Source of the DNA: Cryptomeria japonica
Taxonomy: Eukaryota > Streptophyta > Pinopsida > Cupressales > Cupressaceae
Length of the DNA stretch: 64,000 bases
Direction: 5' to 3'
NCBI RefSeq assembly: GCF_030272615.1
Contig: NC_081415.1
Location: forward strand, 600,801,644-600,865,643
The notes beneath the pieces were generated by a model that was given only the letters and a program-made list of their open reading frames with translations, made no database searches and was not told the DNA's origin. Positions 12,336 through 23,321 of this stretch are shown here, in pieces. How positions within the stretch are numbered: the first letter of the stretch is position 1; every line of letters begins with the position of its first letter. Made by a program: the position numbers and the translations under genes.

Positions 12336-13087
12336 TTTATCAACTTATTTTCACCCCAACAATCTAAGAAATCAATTCTTATCACTTGTGCATCCATGAA
12401 GCATTCATCATCAAGAAAATTCAAAGATCTTCAAGGCTATATATTCATTATCTATTATTATGGAGCAAAGTCATGTCAATTTCCATGCAAACATGCACGT
12501 GCATGATTGGGGTTTTGTCATGTTCATGCCATTTCATACAACATATGTGATCACATTCAAAGAACAAAGAATCATCATTAGTAATTGTAGATCTGAGGTA
12601 TATTTTCTTAAATAATTGTTTCAATATTTTCATTATTTCAATAAAGGTTGATTCCAAATAGGGGTTTCATTTAGGCAAACCCCTATTCCTAATAATATCC
12701 CCCTTTTTATGTGTGTAGGATACGGGTACATAATTGCATTTGAGAGGATTGATAGGATTTGCAGAGAGGAACATGTTCACCTTTTAATGGCGAGAAATTT
12801 GGAGGACCAAACCAAATTGGAGCAGTACGGTCCTAAAAATATAGGCCAAACTTCTGGGAATAGATATGAAACATCCTCTTTTGCCCATATCTAGTTTAGT
12901 GTCTCCATACGACGATTGTAGCTCACTATTTATGCTCAATCTCTTCAATATTCATCCATTTTCCCTAATTTTAAAATTTTCACAATTCAACTTAGATTGA
13001 GACAATCAAACCCTAAGAGAGGTGAACCTAATCAGTATTAGTGATTTTGTTACCTTAATTGATGAAACCCTAGTTTTCACCATTACA
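12336..13087 (+). repeat. Degraded LTR fragment related to gypsy F
   Basis: Blocks shared with the F LTR in the same order are: a cluster of 'tcatcaagaaaattcaaag', 'gggttttgtcatgttcatgcc' then 'atttcatacaacat', 'gtagatct', 'aggcaaacccctatt' and 'ttttatgtgtgtagg'. It ends at 'ttttcaccattaca' (13087), equivalent to 'ttttccactttaca' at the F LTR end. No primer site follows, so it may be a solo LTR. The left end is not defined. Confidence 0.55.
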
Positions 13088-13300
13088 CTTACCTTGGATC
13101 CTTATTCTATTATGCAATTAATTTGTTTCCCTTATCATTCAAGAAAGGCAATGATTATCAAATATGGCTTATAAAAATGTAGTTTATATCCAAACACATC
13201 GACTACTAGCCAATTATTTGTGTTATGTTTGCTCCAAACTTAATACAAAGTTTGTGTTGTTAATATAAATCAAAACTCATATACGTAAAGCAAGGTCCAC

Positions 13301-13690
13301 TTGTTGCAAGGTGTGTGCCCTTGGTCTCATCTTCTATAGTGAAGTGCTTGAGTTTGTGATATGGCTTAACCACCTCCTATGGATTCTATAAGTCTAGTGG
13401 TTGTATCGAGCATTAACAGGTCGATCTTTTGATGCAATGACAATCACACTTGTAACAAGTGGTATCAAATCTTGGTTACGGGTCCAAACCCCTTGCTTAC
13501 GCTAGGGGGGTTGTTTCAAGGTGTGCTCCCTTGATCTCCTTGTTTTATGTACCGCAACGCTCAGGTTTGTGACATGGATTAACCGCCTCTCGTGGATTCT
13601 ATAAGTCTAGTGGTTGTATCAGGCATTAACAGGTCAATCTTTTTGTGCAACGACAAACACACTTTTAACACCACTCAAGTCATAGATGTG
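13301..13690. repeat. Tandem duplication, period about 210 bp
   Basis: Two copies start at 13301 ('ttgttgcaaggtgtgtgccc') and 13511 ('ttgtttcaaggtgtgctccc'). Both contain 'ggattctataagtctagtgg' and 'gcattaacaggtc'. The first copy also holds 'ggttacgggtccaaacc', which looks like a Pol III B box, but no full tRNA-like head is visible. Confidence 0.65.
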
Positions 13691-14394
13691 CTCAAATCCT
13701 AATACATATGTGAGTATATATATTTGGAACTCCTATATTACTATATATAAGTATATATATGTAGATATGTATATGTGTGCCAACTATCATGTAGCATAAG
13801 ACACACACACACATATTTTCCCACTCTATTTACACATAATCATATATGTATTTTTTATTTTTGCATGTTAATCATTAAGGGTTAAAAAGGATTCATAATT
13901 ATTTATTCGAGTATTTTTAAATTTTATAACTTTTCTTTAAAGAATGCCATGGTCTATGACAAGGATGCAACAAACCCTAACTACTAGACTAATTGCCCTA
14001 GGTTAACCAGAATAGACACAGAGTTGGAGACACCACACCCCAAACCCTAACTCAATATAACAAGTCTAAAACTTATAGGCTTAGGGTTTTGAATAGCATT
14101 AGGTCCTTCATCTATTACCTCTTGTTCCTGATGATATGTTCCCTCCCTTCTTGGAGGGTGACGAATTCCCTGCATCCACTAGGTCAAAATCATGTAGTTA
14201 GTCTGAAATCTCATCGTTACTATAACATATTCAACATGATAAAAATTAGCTCATATAAACATGATGATTTAAAAAAAAATCATTTGCATGTGTATTATGA
14301 ATCACTATTCAACAATATGAAACAACATGTATCAATACATTTTAAACATTATCAAAATAGTAGGGTACAAGAGGGATCTAACAATCTCAAAAAT
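13691..14394. other. AT-rich stretch with microsatellites
   Basis: Contains TA/GTA-rich runs (13700-13770) and an (AC)n run (13801-13812). A 104-codon open frame at 14089-14403 has no motif and runs into gypsy Z coding in a different frame; I do not regard it as a gene. Confidence 0.4.
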
Positions 14395-14651
14395 GGAGAA
14401 TAATTGATGTTGCAAAGAGTTTATTGAATCTTAAAAAGTAGAAATTGGAGCTAATCTAAAGGCGAAATTTATTTCAAACAAGGTGTAGGTGAATAAAAAA
14501 TGTTGCAAAGTCATTATGGACAATGATAGCTCCAGTAATATTATGTTTGAGGAAACGGTGAGCAAGTTGAAATGAAAATAATTAAGCATCCCAACCCATA
14601 TAGAGTTTCATAGTTGCAAAAGGAATTGTTGTAAATGTGAAGTTAATGGTG
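14395..14651 (+). pseudogene. Gypsy Z, protease N-terminal part (fragment 1)
   Basis: The decayed frames read like the stretch before and into a Ty3/gypsy retropepsin: 'CCKVIMDNDSSSNIM' at about 14500 corresponds to the active-site region (normally a D-S/T-G core, here changed to DND). The frame stops where copia B begins. It resumes at 21052 with the rest of the protease. The chromovirus-like type is inferred from the order and spacing of the conserved blocks in the three Z fragments. Confidence 0.65.
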
Positions 14652-15764
14652 TGTTAGTATGGTTGTCATTGATGTCAACATATTGATTTTGTGTTTTAGT
14701 GATTGGTTTGTGCTCCACATTTTTAATATGTAGTAGTTGTGGTCATGAGGTTTTAGTATGTTGTTTGAAGTTGCTTTGGGACATCATGCTTATGATTTGG
14801 TGCTCCAGAAGTGTGCTCAATGATGGTGATATTTGATAGTATTTGCAGTGCTTCGCATTTCTGGTTATGATGATAATATTTTGGATTTATGCTATTCATG
14901 TCTTTATATTTGTTATCTTGATTTCGGACGTGATGATATGCTCCGGAGTCGTGGTTGTTGATGTGTTCATTATGGGTCCAATTGACCTTGAATGTTTATG
15001 TTTTTTCTCTAGTGACTGTGGTGTATGGATAACATGTTGTTTCGATCAATATAGTGCATTATGGTGTGATCCACTAATTCTCATTCCTTTCCATTGTGAG
15101 AATGTTTAGTGCAGACATATTTCAAATTGTGTTCCAGTGAATTATTTTTGGCCGATTTGGGAAGTTTCTTATTCAAGAGATTAGTATATATAAAGGATGA
15201 TTGTAATGAGAAATATATAGAAGCAAGTGGATTCAAAAAGAAAATTTTGTTGATGAGAATTTGTGCGAGGTTATGTGAAGTTATGGCTGAGCAGTGTGAT
15301 TGTGTGTTGTTGGTGTTTGGTACTAGAGGCAGTGAGCCAAAGGTTTCTTTTGGTATTACAATGTTGTGGCAATTGTGCTTTAGTGGTGGATTATTTTATT
15401 TTTCCTTCTTCTTCTCGGCAATGAGCCCTTCTTTTAGGCATTTTTAGTTGGGCAATGAGCCCACCTACAAAGAGCATTCTAGCAATGAACCACCCTTTGT
15501 AAAAATCACCTTAACCAGTGTCACCCTAATAGGTGTTTCGTAATTGAGAATCAACATTCTCCATGGTTTTTCCCTTCTTATGTTTTCCACGTAAAATTTT
15601 GGTGTTTCTTGTGGATGTTTCATGTGTATTCTCTTTCATGCTTATATTTGTTTGTGGTTTAGTAATCAGAAGTTTGTTTCCCAAATTTGGTTCTATGGAA
15701 TAAGAAAAATATTTTAATTGACAACTGATTCAGCCCCCCTCTTAGTTGTCTAGGATATTCAACA
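14652..15764 (+). repeat. Copia B 5' LTR
   Basis: 1113 bp, begins TGTTAG and ends TTCAACA. A TATA box 'tatatataaagg' is at 15185-15196, repeated at 20477-20488 in the 3' copy. The repeated phrases 'gcagtgagcc' and 'gcaatgagcccacc' near the end also match the 3' copy. Confidence 0.85.
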
Positions 15765-15766
15765 AT

Positions 15767-15778
15767 TGGTATGAGAGC
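15767..15778 (+). other. Copia B primer binding site
   Basis: TGGTATGAGAGC, two bases after the 5' LTR. It is a one-base variant of the standard plant copia site TGGTATCAGAGC, complementary to the 3' end of initiator tRNA-Met. Confidence 0.85.
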
Positions 15779-15821
15779 TTTGGTTCCTATAAAGTGAGAC
15801 TAACTGCTTGAGGAAGATCTG

Positions 15822-16637
15822 ATGGCACATAAATTGACTATTCCTACCTTTGAAGGATACGACTATAGTTTCTAGAGAGTGAAGATGAGAGGATACTTGA
15901 TTTCCCTTAGTTACAAGACTTGGAAAGTTGTGGAGACAAAGTATGTGATGTCAACAAATGGTCATACTACCCTAGATGAGATTGAAGCCTATGAAGAGAA
16001 TCAACGAGAAAGATATGCTATCTTTAGTGCCCTATCTAAATTTGAATTGGCGAAGGTTGTTGCATTAGATACTGCTTATGAAGTTTGTAAAAGATTAAAA
16101 AATATCTATGAAAGAAATGATAGAGTTAGACTACCTAAGATGCAAACTACTAAAGGTAGATATGAGAACTTGAGAATGGAAGAAGGTGAAAACATAACAA
16201 GTTATTTTCAAAAGGTTGACAATGTAGTGAATGATATTAGAGATCTCAGTGGCACCTTGGATGATAAGGATGTGATAGAGAATATCATGAGGACTTTATC
16301 AAAATGTTACGGTGACAAAATTTAAGCTATTGAAGAAACTTATGATCTGTCCAAATTCACCAGAGAACAGTTGTATGACACCCTAACTTTATTCGAGATG
16401 AGAAAGTTTGGTAAAGATAAATCAAGAACTGAGACAACATTTAAAGCTACAAAAGCTTCAAATGAAGATTTAGATGATGAGAGCCTAGATGAAATGGAAG
16501 CAAACTTTGTAAGAAAGATAAAGAGAGGAACCGACAAGTATAAAGGTATGTTACCTCTTAAATATTTTAAGTATGGAAAGATTAGTCATTATGCATCTAG
16601 ATGTCTGAAGAGAGTAACAAAACAAAAGTTTAAATAA
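15822..16637 (+). pseudogene. Copia B gag
   Basis: From ATG 15822 one frame of 271 codons runs to 16637 with internal stops at 15873 and 16323. It starts MAHKLTIPTFEGYDYS, the usual opening of copia Gag (UBN2/DUF4219 type), and has the middle helical part (GENITSYFQKVDNVVNDIR). Near the end the zinc knuckle reads YFKYGKISHYASRC: the first two Cys of CX2CX4HX4C are Tyr, so the knuckle is lost. Gag would form the particle shell and bind the RNA. Confidence 0.8.
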
Positions 16638-16668
16638 AACAAAGGAAAGTTCAATAAGAAAGCCTATT

Positions 16669-17303
16669 ATGTTAAAGATGATACTAGTATTTCCAATGAT
16701 GTCAGATTATGAAGATGGTGGTTGTTTGTTCTTGGTAGAGAAATATGAATCTAAATCTAGTAATAATAAGGAGATATCTAAGATTGTCCAAATTTTTGTA
16801 TTAGCATTTCAAGTTAGAAGAGATATAAATGAATGGTTTATTGATAGTGGATGTTCAAATCATATAACTAGTGACAAAAGCAAGTTTGTAAAACTTGAAT
16901 AATATGATGGTGGTTCTATTAGATTTGGAGATGATCAGACTGCTCAAATTGTTGGAATGGGTTCTATTACTTTTGATGGAAAACATAATATTGACAATGT
17001 TTACTATGTGAAAGGATTAAATCATAATCTCTTAAGTGTTGGATAAATGTGTGAGAATTGTTACAATGTTGTTTTCTAGAATGGCAGTTGTGAGATCTGA
17101 AAGAGATCTAGAACTATCATTGTTGTAGGAAAAAGGACAAGTAGAAACATGTATCAATTGGAGGCTACTATAGGACATTGCTTGTTATCTCAAATCAATG
17201 AAATTTTTCTATGGCATTGGAGGATGTGTCACATCAATTTTGACAATTTGGTGAAGATTAGTTTGACAAGAGCTATGAGAGATTTACAGAGATTGACTTA
17301 ACT
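16669..17303 (+). pseudogene. Copia B protease and integrase N-terminus
   Basis: The active-site block NEWFIDSGCSNHIT (about 16830) is the copia aspartic protease D-S-G. It is followed by the usual YVKGLNHNLLSVG segment and by the GAG-pre-integrase block LWHWRMCHINFDNLVKIS (about 17210). Stops occur at 16900, 17044 and later. The frame is cut at 17304 by insert T1 and continues at 18518. Confidence 0.75.
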
Positions 17304-17317
17304 GCATAACAGTGTTT

Positions 17318-18503
17318 TGATTAAGTAAAAATAGGTATTTGAAAGGTACCCAAACCTTTTACAAGCCAGGAGAACAAAAAAGCATAAAAAAGTGCCTGAT
17401 CACTTCAAAAAGTCAAAATGAACCCACCAGATGGGCACAGCTTAAAACATAATTACATAATTACATAAAACTCAGAACAGATAGCAACAAGAAAGCAAAA
17501 GACAGCAAAGAGATAGAACCAAGGACAGCAACTGGAACTAAATACTATTCAGGATCTCCTCAACGTGAACAACCATTTGTTTCATGTTGTTTGCTGAGGT
17601 CTTCATATCCTCCAGCTCACGACCTTTGATATCGACCTTATTCTTTGTGTTGGCTCTGGTCCTCCTTTCATGACCCTTCTTGTTCACCTACTCTTTATCA
17701 CCTTCCTTCTCTGCATTGTTCTCGTACCTGTTGATAAAGATGTTCATGTTGTCCACCGAAGATTTAAGAATTTAGAAATTTTGATCAGCAAGCTACTTGA
17801 CATTGTGCTCCAGCTTATCAATTTTATTGCCAAAATCTTTTAGTTTGTTGTCCATTTCCTTTCTATCTCCCATCTCATTGACCTTTTTCTCCATGGCTAA
17901 GATTTTACCAACCATACATTCAATAGCTTGCGCATTATGCAGAACAGCCACTAACTCTTTAACATGCTCCGCCAAGGGCTTGTCACCAACTGTAATTCTT
18001 TCCATGGCCTGTGTATCTATTTTCAAACTATTAATATCCTTCACCAAAGTAGTGATGGTCTCACAGAAAGGCTTAATGGTATCTTTGTCACCACTATCAC
18101 TTTGACCCCCTTTTTCCTTGTTATGCAGTCTAGTGGTTTTCACGGTCTCCATGGTATCCAAATTATCCTTAACCAGGTTACCCTCCCCTTTTTGTCTTGA
18201 CTATCAATCCTCTTATTATCATCATCCTCCTCCTCAGAATCAACCAAAACATAATTGAGATCAGAATTGCTACCCTTTTTAGTGTTCTTTTTCTGAGCCT
18301 TCTTTCCAAAGGCTTTCCCTTTCCTCTTTTTAACAGGTTTTTCCTCAAGGGAATCAGTTTCAGAGTCCGACATTTCAGATTCTACAATAATCCTCCTCTT
18401 CTTAGCCCTAATCCTCCCTTTTTTGCTAGTTTCTTCCGACTCTCCCTCGGTCTCAGAATCAAAGTTGAAACCACTATCCTTACTTTTTGTAGTCTCATCT
18501 CTG
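17318..18503 (-). mobile_element. T1: 1.2-kb insert with 14-bp target duplication (TPRT-like)
   Basis: 'gcataacagtgttt' occurs at 17304-17317 and 18504-18517. Removing the insert plus one copy restores the integrase frame (HNSVCKECQVGK). A 14-bp duplication fits target-primed reverse transcription by a LINE, not LTR integration. The minus strand carries coding sequence followed by an untranslated tail with 'ggtttgggtacctttcaaatacc', reminiscent of plant LINE 3' ends (inference). No poly(A) is left. Confidence 0.7.
17538..18503 (-). pseudogene. T1 coding remnant: acidic/basic, coiled-coil protein of unknown family
   Basis: On the minus strand from 18503 the frame starts inside a protein (no ATG), through Ser/Glu/Asp- and Lys-rich blocks (SETEGESEETSKK, VKKRKGKAFGKK, DSEEEDDDNKR). 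After a one-base shift near 18190 it continues as a helical domain (MDTMETVKTTRLHNKEK onward), with stops at 17793 and beyond, to a final stop at 17538. The composition suggests a nuclear or nucleic-acid-associated protein, but no domain is recognised. It may be a 5'-truncated retrocopy of a cellular mRNA or a LINE/retroelement accessory ORF. Confidence 0.5.
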
Positions 18504-18517
18504 GCATAACAGTGTTT

Positions 18518-19580
18518 GCAAAGAATGTCAAGTGGGAAAATAGACAAAAGGAACATTCAGAGGAAAGGAACAATCTTCTACTGGACTGTTAGATGTGGTG
18601 CACATAGACATATGTGGTCTAACCAGGACAAGGAGTTTACAAGGTGAGAGATATTTTATGCTCTTAATTGATGATCATTCTAGAATGACTTGGATTACAT
18701 TTTTAAGAGAAAAATCAGAGGCATTAGAAAAGTTTATATATATTAAAAGCTAGAGTTGAAAATAAAGTTGATAGAAGAATAAAATTCTTAAGATTTGACA
18801 GAGTAGGAGAGTTTTCTTCTGATGAATTTGATGCTTTTTGTGAGAAATATGGGAATAGGAGACATATGTCTACCCCTAGGACACCTCAGTAGAATGGTGT
18901 AGTGGAAAGAATGAACAGGATTATATAAGAGGCAATAAGAACTATGATCCAAAAAGAAAATCTACCAAAATTTTACTAGATAGAAGCAATACAAATAGCA
19001 ATATACACTCTCAATAAAGTTCAATTTTGGAAGGAATATGGGAAGACATCATATGAGTTATGGCATGGAAGGATTCCATCAATGAGGTATTTCAAAGTAT
19101 TTGGAAGTAAATGCTATATCTAGGGAGATGAAGGAAATCTTGAAAAGTTTGACAGCAGAATAGATGAAAGTATATTCCTAGGAGATTCTACAAAGAGAAA
19201 GGCTTACCAATGTTACAACAAGAGATTGAAGAAAATTGTTGAAAGTGAAAATATGAAGGTTGACGAAAACATTTCTAAAGACTCAGGTACATAAGTAGGA
19301 TATGAATCTGATGAGTCCATAGCCAAAGAAGAAGAAGAGAAGAGAAGAGAAGAAGAAAAGCAAAAATAAACTCAGGTTGTTCCAACAAATATATCTAAAA
19401 CTTTGAGGTATGTATAGAAAAATCAATTTGAAAACCAATTATAGAATATAAGAATAGAGGTGTTATTACAAGAAGCAAAGTTGTTGAACAAAAAAAAATT
19501 GTGTTTACTTTCTGAAGCTAAACCTAAGACAATCGAAGAAGCATGTAATGATATGAATTGGATGAAAACTATGAAGGAAG
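18518..19580 (+). pseudogene. Copia B integrase
   Basis: Continues the zinc-finger end (CKECQVGK), then the catalytic core: VVHIDICG (first Asp), LIDDHSRMTWI, a decayed second-Asp region (RFDRVGEFSSDEF), and TPRTPQ-NGVVERMNR with the catalytic Glu near 18905. The C-terminal part includes the usual YFKVFGSKCYI and IFLGDSTKRKAY blocks. Multiple stops and one frameshift near 18745 break it. It would insert the cDNA into the genome. Confidence 0.75.
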
Positions 19581-20204
19581 AGTTAGATTAGATCGAGAAG
19601 AATTAGACTTGGAAACTAGTCCCTAGACTAGCAAATAAGAATGTTATTGGAACAAGTGGGTGTTTTGAAATAAGCCAGATAAAGATGGGCATGTTGTAAG
19701 AAAAAAAGAAAGATTGGTATGCAAAGGTTACACTCAAGTTGAAGGTATTGATTTTGAAGAGACTTATGCTCTTGTTTCCCAAATGGAAGCTATTAGGATG
19801 TTTTTGTCCTTTGTAGCATGTAAAGATTTCAAAGTTTATCAAATGGATATGAAGTCAAAAAAATTGAATGGGGAACTAAAAGAAGAAGTATACATTGAGC
19901 AACTACATAGATTTAAATTGTCAGTTGATATGGATATTGTTTTCAAATTGAAGAAGGCACTGTATGGGTTGAAGCAAGCACCTAGAGCTTGGTATGGAAG
20001 GCTAGACAAGTATTTATTGAATCAAGGATTTCAAAAATGGTCTATCGACAACAATCCTTTTTTAAAATTTGAATCAAATAAGATCCTAATTGTTGTTGTA
20101 TATGTGGATGACATAATTTTTTGAGGAAATATTGGCATGTGCAAGAAGTTTGCTAGTGAAATGCAAAATGAATTTGAAATGTCTATGATTGGTGAGTTGA
20201 ATTT
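19581..20204 (+). pseudogene. Copia B reverse transcriptase (truncated)
   Basis: The RT blocks are [18 protein letters not shown] (19714 onward), [35 protein letters not shown] and VVYVDDIIF (about 20095), the last holding the catalytic YVDD. The 136-codon open part is 19714-20124. Coding stops near 20204, where sequence changes without a gap into the middle of the 3' LTR; the RT C-terminus and RNase H are absent. Confidence 0.85.
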
Positions 20205-21051
20205 CTTTATCTTTATTATCTAGATTTGGGATGTGATTATTTGTTCATGGTTGTTGATGTGCTCATTCTGAGTCTAGTTGACCTTGAATATTTCTATTTT
20301 ACTTTGGTGATTATGGCATATGGATAACGTGTTGTTTTGATTGATGTAGTGCATTGTGATGTGGTCCACTTCTCATTTCTTTCCATCGTGGGAATGTTTA
20401 GTATAGACCTAATTCAAATTGTGTTCCAATGAATTAATTTTGGCTAACTTGGGAAGTTTATTATTCAAGAGATCAGTATATATAAAGGATGATTGTAATG
20501 AGAAATATATAGAAGCAAGTGGACTAAAAAGGAAAAATCTATTGGTGTGAATTTGTGCGAGATTATTTGAAGTTGTGATTGAAAAGTGTGATTGTGTGTT
20601 GTTGCTGTTTGGAACTGGAGGCAGTGGGCCAAATGTTTCTTCCAACATCGTAACAGTTGTGCTTTAGTGTTGGATTCTTTTATTTTGATTCCTTTTCTTC
20701 TAGGTAGCGGTCCCTTCTTTCAAGAAATTTCAGCCGAGTAGTGAGCCCACCTATAGTGAGCAATCTGGCATTGAGCCACCCTTTGTAAAAATCACCTTAA
20801 CTGGTGTCACCCTAACAAGTGTTTCATAATTGAGAATTAGCATTCTCTGTGGTTTTTCCCTTCTTCGGTTTTGCACATAAAATTTTGGTGTTTCTTGTGA
20901 ATGTTTCATGTGTGTGCTCTTTCATGATTATATATGTTTATGGTTAAGTAATCAAAAGTTTCTTTACCGAATCTATTTCTATGGAATAAGTAAAATATTT
21001 TAATTGACAAGTGATTCACCCACCCCTCTTAGTTGTATGGGATATTCAACA
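20205..21051 (+). repeat. Copia B 3' LTR, 5'-truncated
   Basis: Aligns with 5' LTR positions from about 14900 to its end at 15764, including the TATA box and the ending GATATTCAACA. The first about 250 bp of the LTR and the polypurine tract are missing. Both sides of the junction contain 'tctttat', suggesting deletion through short homology. Confidence 0.8.
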
Positions 21052-21693
21052 GGAGCATCACTTGTTGGTGAATGAACAAAGTTTGGCGAGTTTTCAAATT
21101 GGAAACTACAAGGATGAAGTCATGTTTGACATAATACCAATGGATTTGTGTCATATTCTCTATAGAAGACTATGAAAATTTGATAGGCAAGTTGTTCATG
21201 ATAGCCAATTTAATGCATATGCAATTAAGAAGGATGGAAAAGAGTACATCTTGAACCCATTAAAGAATAGAGAATATGAGAGTGAACATAAACCAAAGGT
21301 ATGTTTGGTTTTTAGAAAGAATTTTTTTAGAGAATTCAGAAGGGGGAGAAAATGTTTTGCCATAGTTTTTTATTTTGCAACAATAAAGGCAATGAAGAAA
21401 GAGGATGAAATATCAAAGGATGTATAATAAATTATTCAGGAGTATGCAAAAATTTTGATGGAGTTTCTTGATGCATTGCCACCCATGAGAAATTTTAGTC
21501 ACTGAATGAATTTGATTCCCAACACAATTTTGTCGAACAAGGCACCATATAGTACGTCACCAAAAGAGAATGAAGTGATAAATAGGCAGGTGCATGAGTT
21601 TCTTGATAAGGGGTTGATTAGAGAAATCTTGAGTCCATGTGTTGTTTTAGTGATTTTGGCACCAAAGAAGGATGTTGGTGAATGTGTACAGAT
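21052..21693 (+). pseudogene. Gypsy Z, protease end and RT N-terminus (fragment 2)
   Basis: Reads ASFQIGNYKDEVMFDIIPMD and CHILYRRL (about 21090-21175), the C-terminal retropepsin blocks of Ty3/gypsy (normally ILLGRPW). A linker follows, then YSTSPKENEVINRQVHEFLD, KGLIREILSPC and VILAPKKD (21540-21670), the start of RT. The last bases, CAGAT (21689-21693), are the left target duplication of copia A; coding resumes after it at 60680. Confidence 0.8.
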
Positions 21694-22321
21694 TGTTAGT
21701 GTAGGTTTTTTATTTTCCTTATGTTAGGGGGTATTTATTTTTCCCACACATATTATTTAAGCTTGCTTAGGCTATTTGGAGTGGTCAATATGAGGACACA
21801 TGGAGAAATACTTCAGCTACATGTCTAACTCTCCACCTCACATGGGTAGTTCAGTTACACACCCTCTTTTGGCTTGTTGTGCCACCTCTCATTACCACTA
21901 GTTGGGTTTCTCACCCTCTTTCGACTTTATTTGCCACCTTTTATAACTCCTTTTCTGTTTTCATGTAAGGAGGTTATGCCACATGTTTTGGCATTTACCA
22001 AGTAGGTAAAAATCTCCCACCTTTTATGGGGTAGTAGGTAAAACCTCCTACTTTTTATGGAGGTGGGAGTTAATGCACCCCTTGGATGTATATGCTATTA
22101 TATTTTTATATAATAAGCATTATACTCTCACCTTCACTAGTTCAATGATAGCTTGGTGAGAGTCTTCTCCAAAATTCTCTTATGTCTCTATTTTTTCTCT
22201 CATATCAGATTTATCTTCATTCAACTATTTTTATCTTTGATCATCTGTTGCTTGGAGTTGCATGTGATCTACAACCAATATCAAATCCTGGCTGGGTTCT
22301 CGCTTCTCGTAGAATCTAACA
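21694..22321 (+). repeat. Copia A 5' LTR
   Basis: 628 bp, TGTTAG...TAACA. TATA-like 'tttttatataataagc' at about 22102-22117. Compared with the 3' copy it lacks a segment of about 32 bp near 21898 ('ttatcatttcctaattgggt' region of the 3' copy). Confidence 0.92.
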
Positions 22322-22334
22322 TGGTATCAGAGTT
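22322..22334 (+). other. Copia A primer binding site
   Basis: TGGTATCAGAGTT directly after the LTR; matches the initiator tRNA-Met site over TGGTATCAGAG. Confidence 0.9.
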
Positions 22335-23321
22335 GTCTTGTCTAGTATAGCTCATTATTTTTTTGATTTATTTGAGAGATTTGAGAATATTAGATAGCTA
22401 AAATTTTCCTTAAAAACCAAGTATGCTCTTCTTTTGCATTCTCGTGTGACCTGGAAAATTAGAACAGATTAAGGAAAATAAGCTTCTAGATTAATCTAGT
22501 TTATTATATATGTGTTCCTTTGAGATCTAGGTGATTGCAGCATTTTGGTAATATTGGAGGCTTCTTTAGCATTTCCAGAGTGACCAGAAGGTTTGAGAAA
22601 GTCAAAAGTGACTTTTATTTCACCAAAATCAGAGTTTGGAGGACACAGTAAAAAAACTAGAATGAATAATTTTTACTCGAGTTGTTTTCATTTTGACTTC
22701 AAAATTCCAACTTCCTCTTATTTGCAAAAAAAAATATTTATGGGTTTTCTTCATAGCATTGAATTTTTTGGGGGTTTTTGGTTTTGTTCTCCAAAAATTA
22801 ATATTTTTTTTAGAAATAAAGGTTGAATAGGGTGTGAGCTATTTTTCTAGCGGGCAGATTTAGCGAACTCTTAAAAGTTGCATAACTTTTTCCTCGGGTC
22901 TCGAATTTTTGCAAACGAGTACTTGACAGCAAGCTAGAAATTTTGCCTTTATTCATCAGATATTTCAAGTTGAATCATCTACATTTTTTTCCTTGAATAG
23001 GTCATATCTTTCACCTCACAACTTTGTTTTTTAAAAATGAATAGTTGTTGGAAAGGCATTGAAGAATATTATGCAGATATAAGGCTATTTTTTTCAAATC
23101 TCACATCAAATTTACTTGTATTAAAACTTTCTATTTTGGCCATTAGAGATTTAGAAAGTATTGTAATTTGATAAAATCCTTGTAAACACACTAATTATAA
23201 AGTGTCAACCTTGTAATATTTGGTGGGGAGGGTGATTTCTGAGACTAGCGGAAATGGGGGGTGTCTCTTGTGTTCTTTCTTGCACTCTTCTTGATTGTTT
23301 GAAATCTTCTTTTCTGCTATC
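22335..23321 (+). other. Copia A untranslated leader
   Basis: About 1 kb of AT-rich sequence between primer site and gag start with no convincing frame. Copia E has a leader in the same place, which in E carries a GC-rich island. Confidence 0.6.

Larger units (their letters stand above)
14652..21051 (+). mobile_element. Ty1/copia element B
   Basis: Order: 5' LTR, TGGTATGAGAGC primer site, gag, protease, integrase, RT, truncated 3' LTR. About 5.2 kb without insert T1. It lies in the protease of gypsy Z. No clean target duplication is seen (left 'tggtg', right 'ggagc'). RNase H and the 5' part of the 3' LTR are deleted, and all reading frames carry stops. Confidence 0.85.

Noticed and set aside
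13440-13510. Possible tRNA gene (B-box-like sequence)
   Set aside because: No A box at the right distance and no cloverleaf could be drawn.
14089-14403. 104-codon frame before gypsy Z
   Set aside because: No motif, AT-rich composition, and its end overlaps Z coding in another frame.
17797-18592. Plus-strand open frames over T1 (Ser/Leu/Phe-rich)
   Set aside because: They are antisense to the coherent acidic/basic coding sequence on the minus strand.
14647-21056. Target duplication for copia B
   Set aside because: Flanks TGGTG and GGAGC do not match; I report none.
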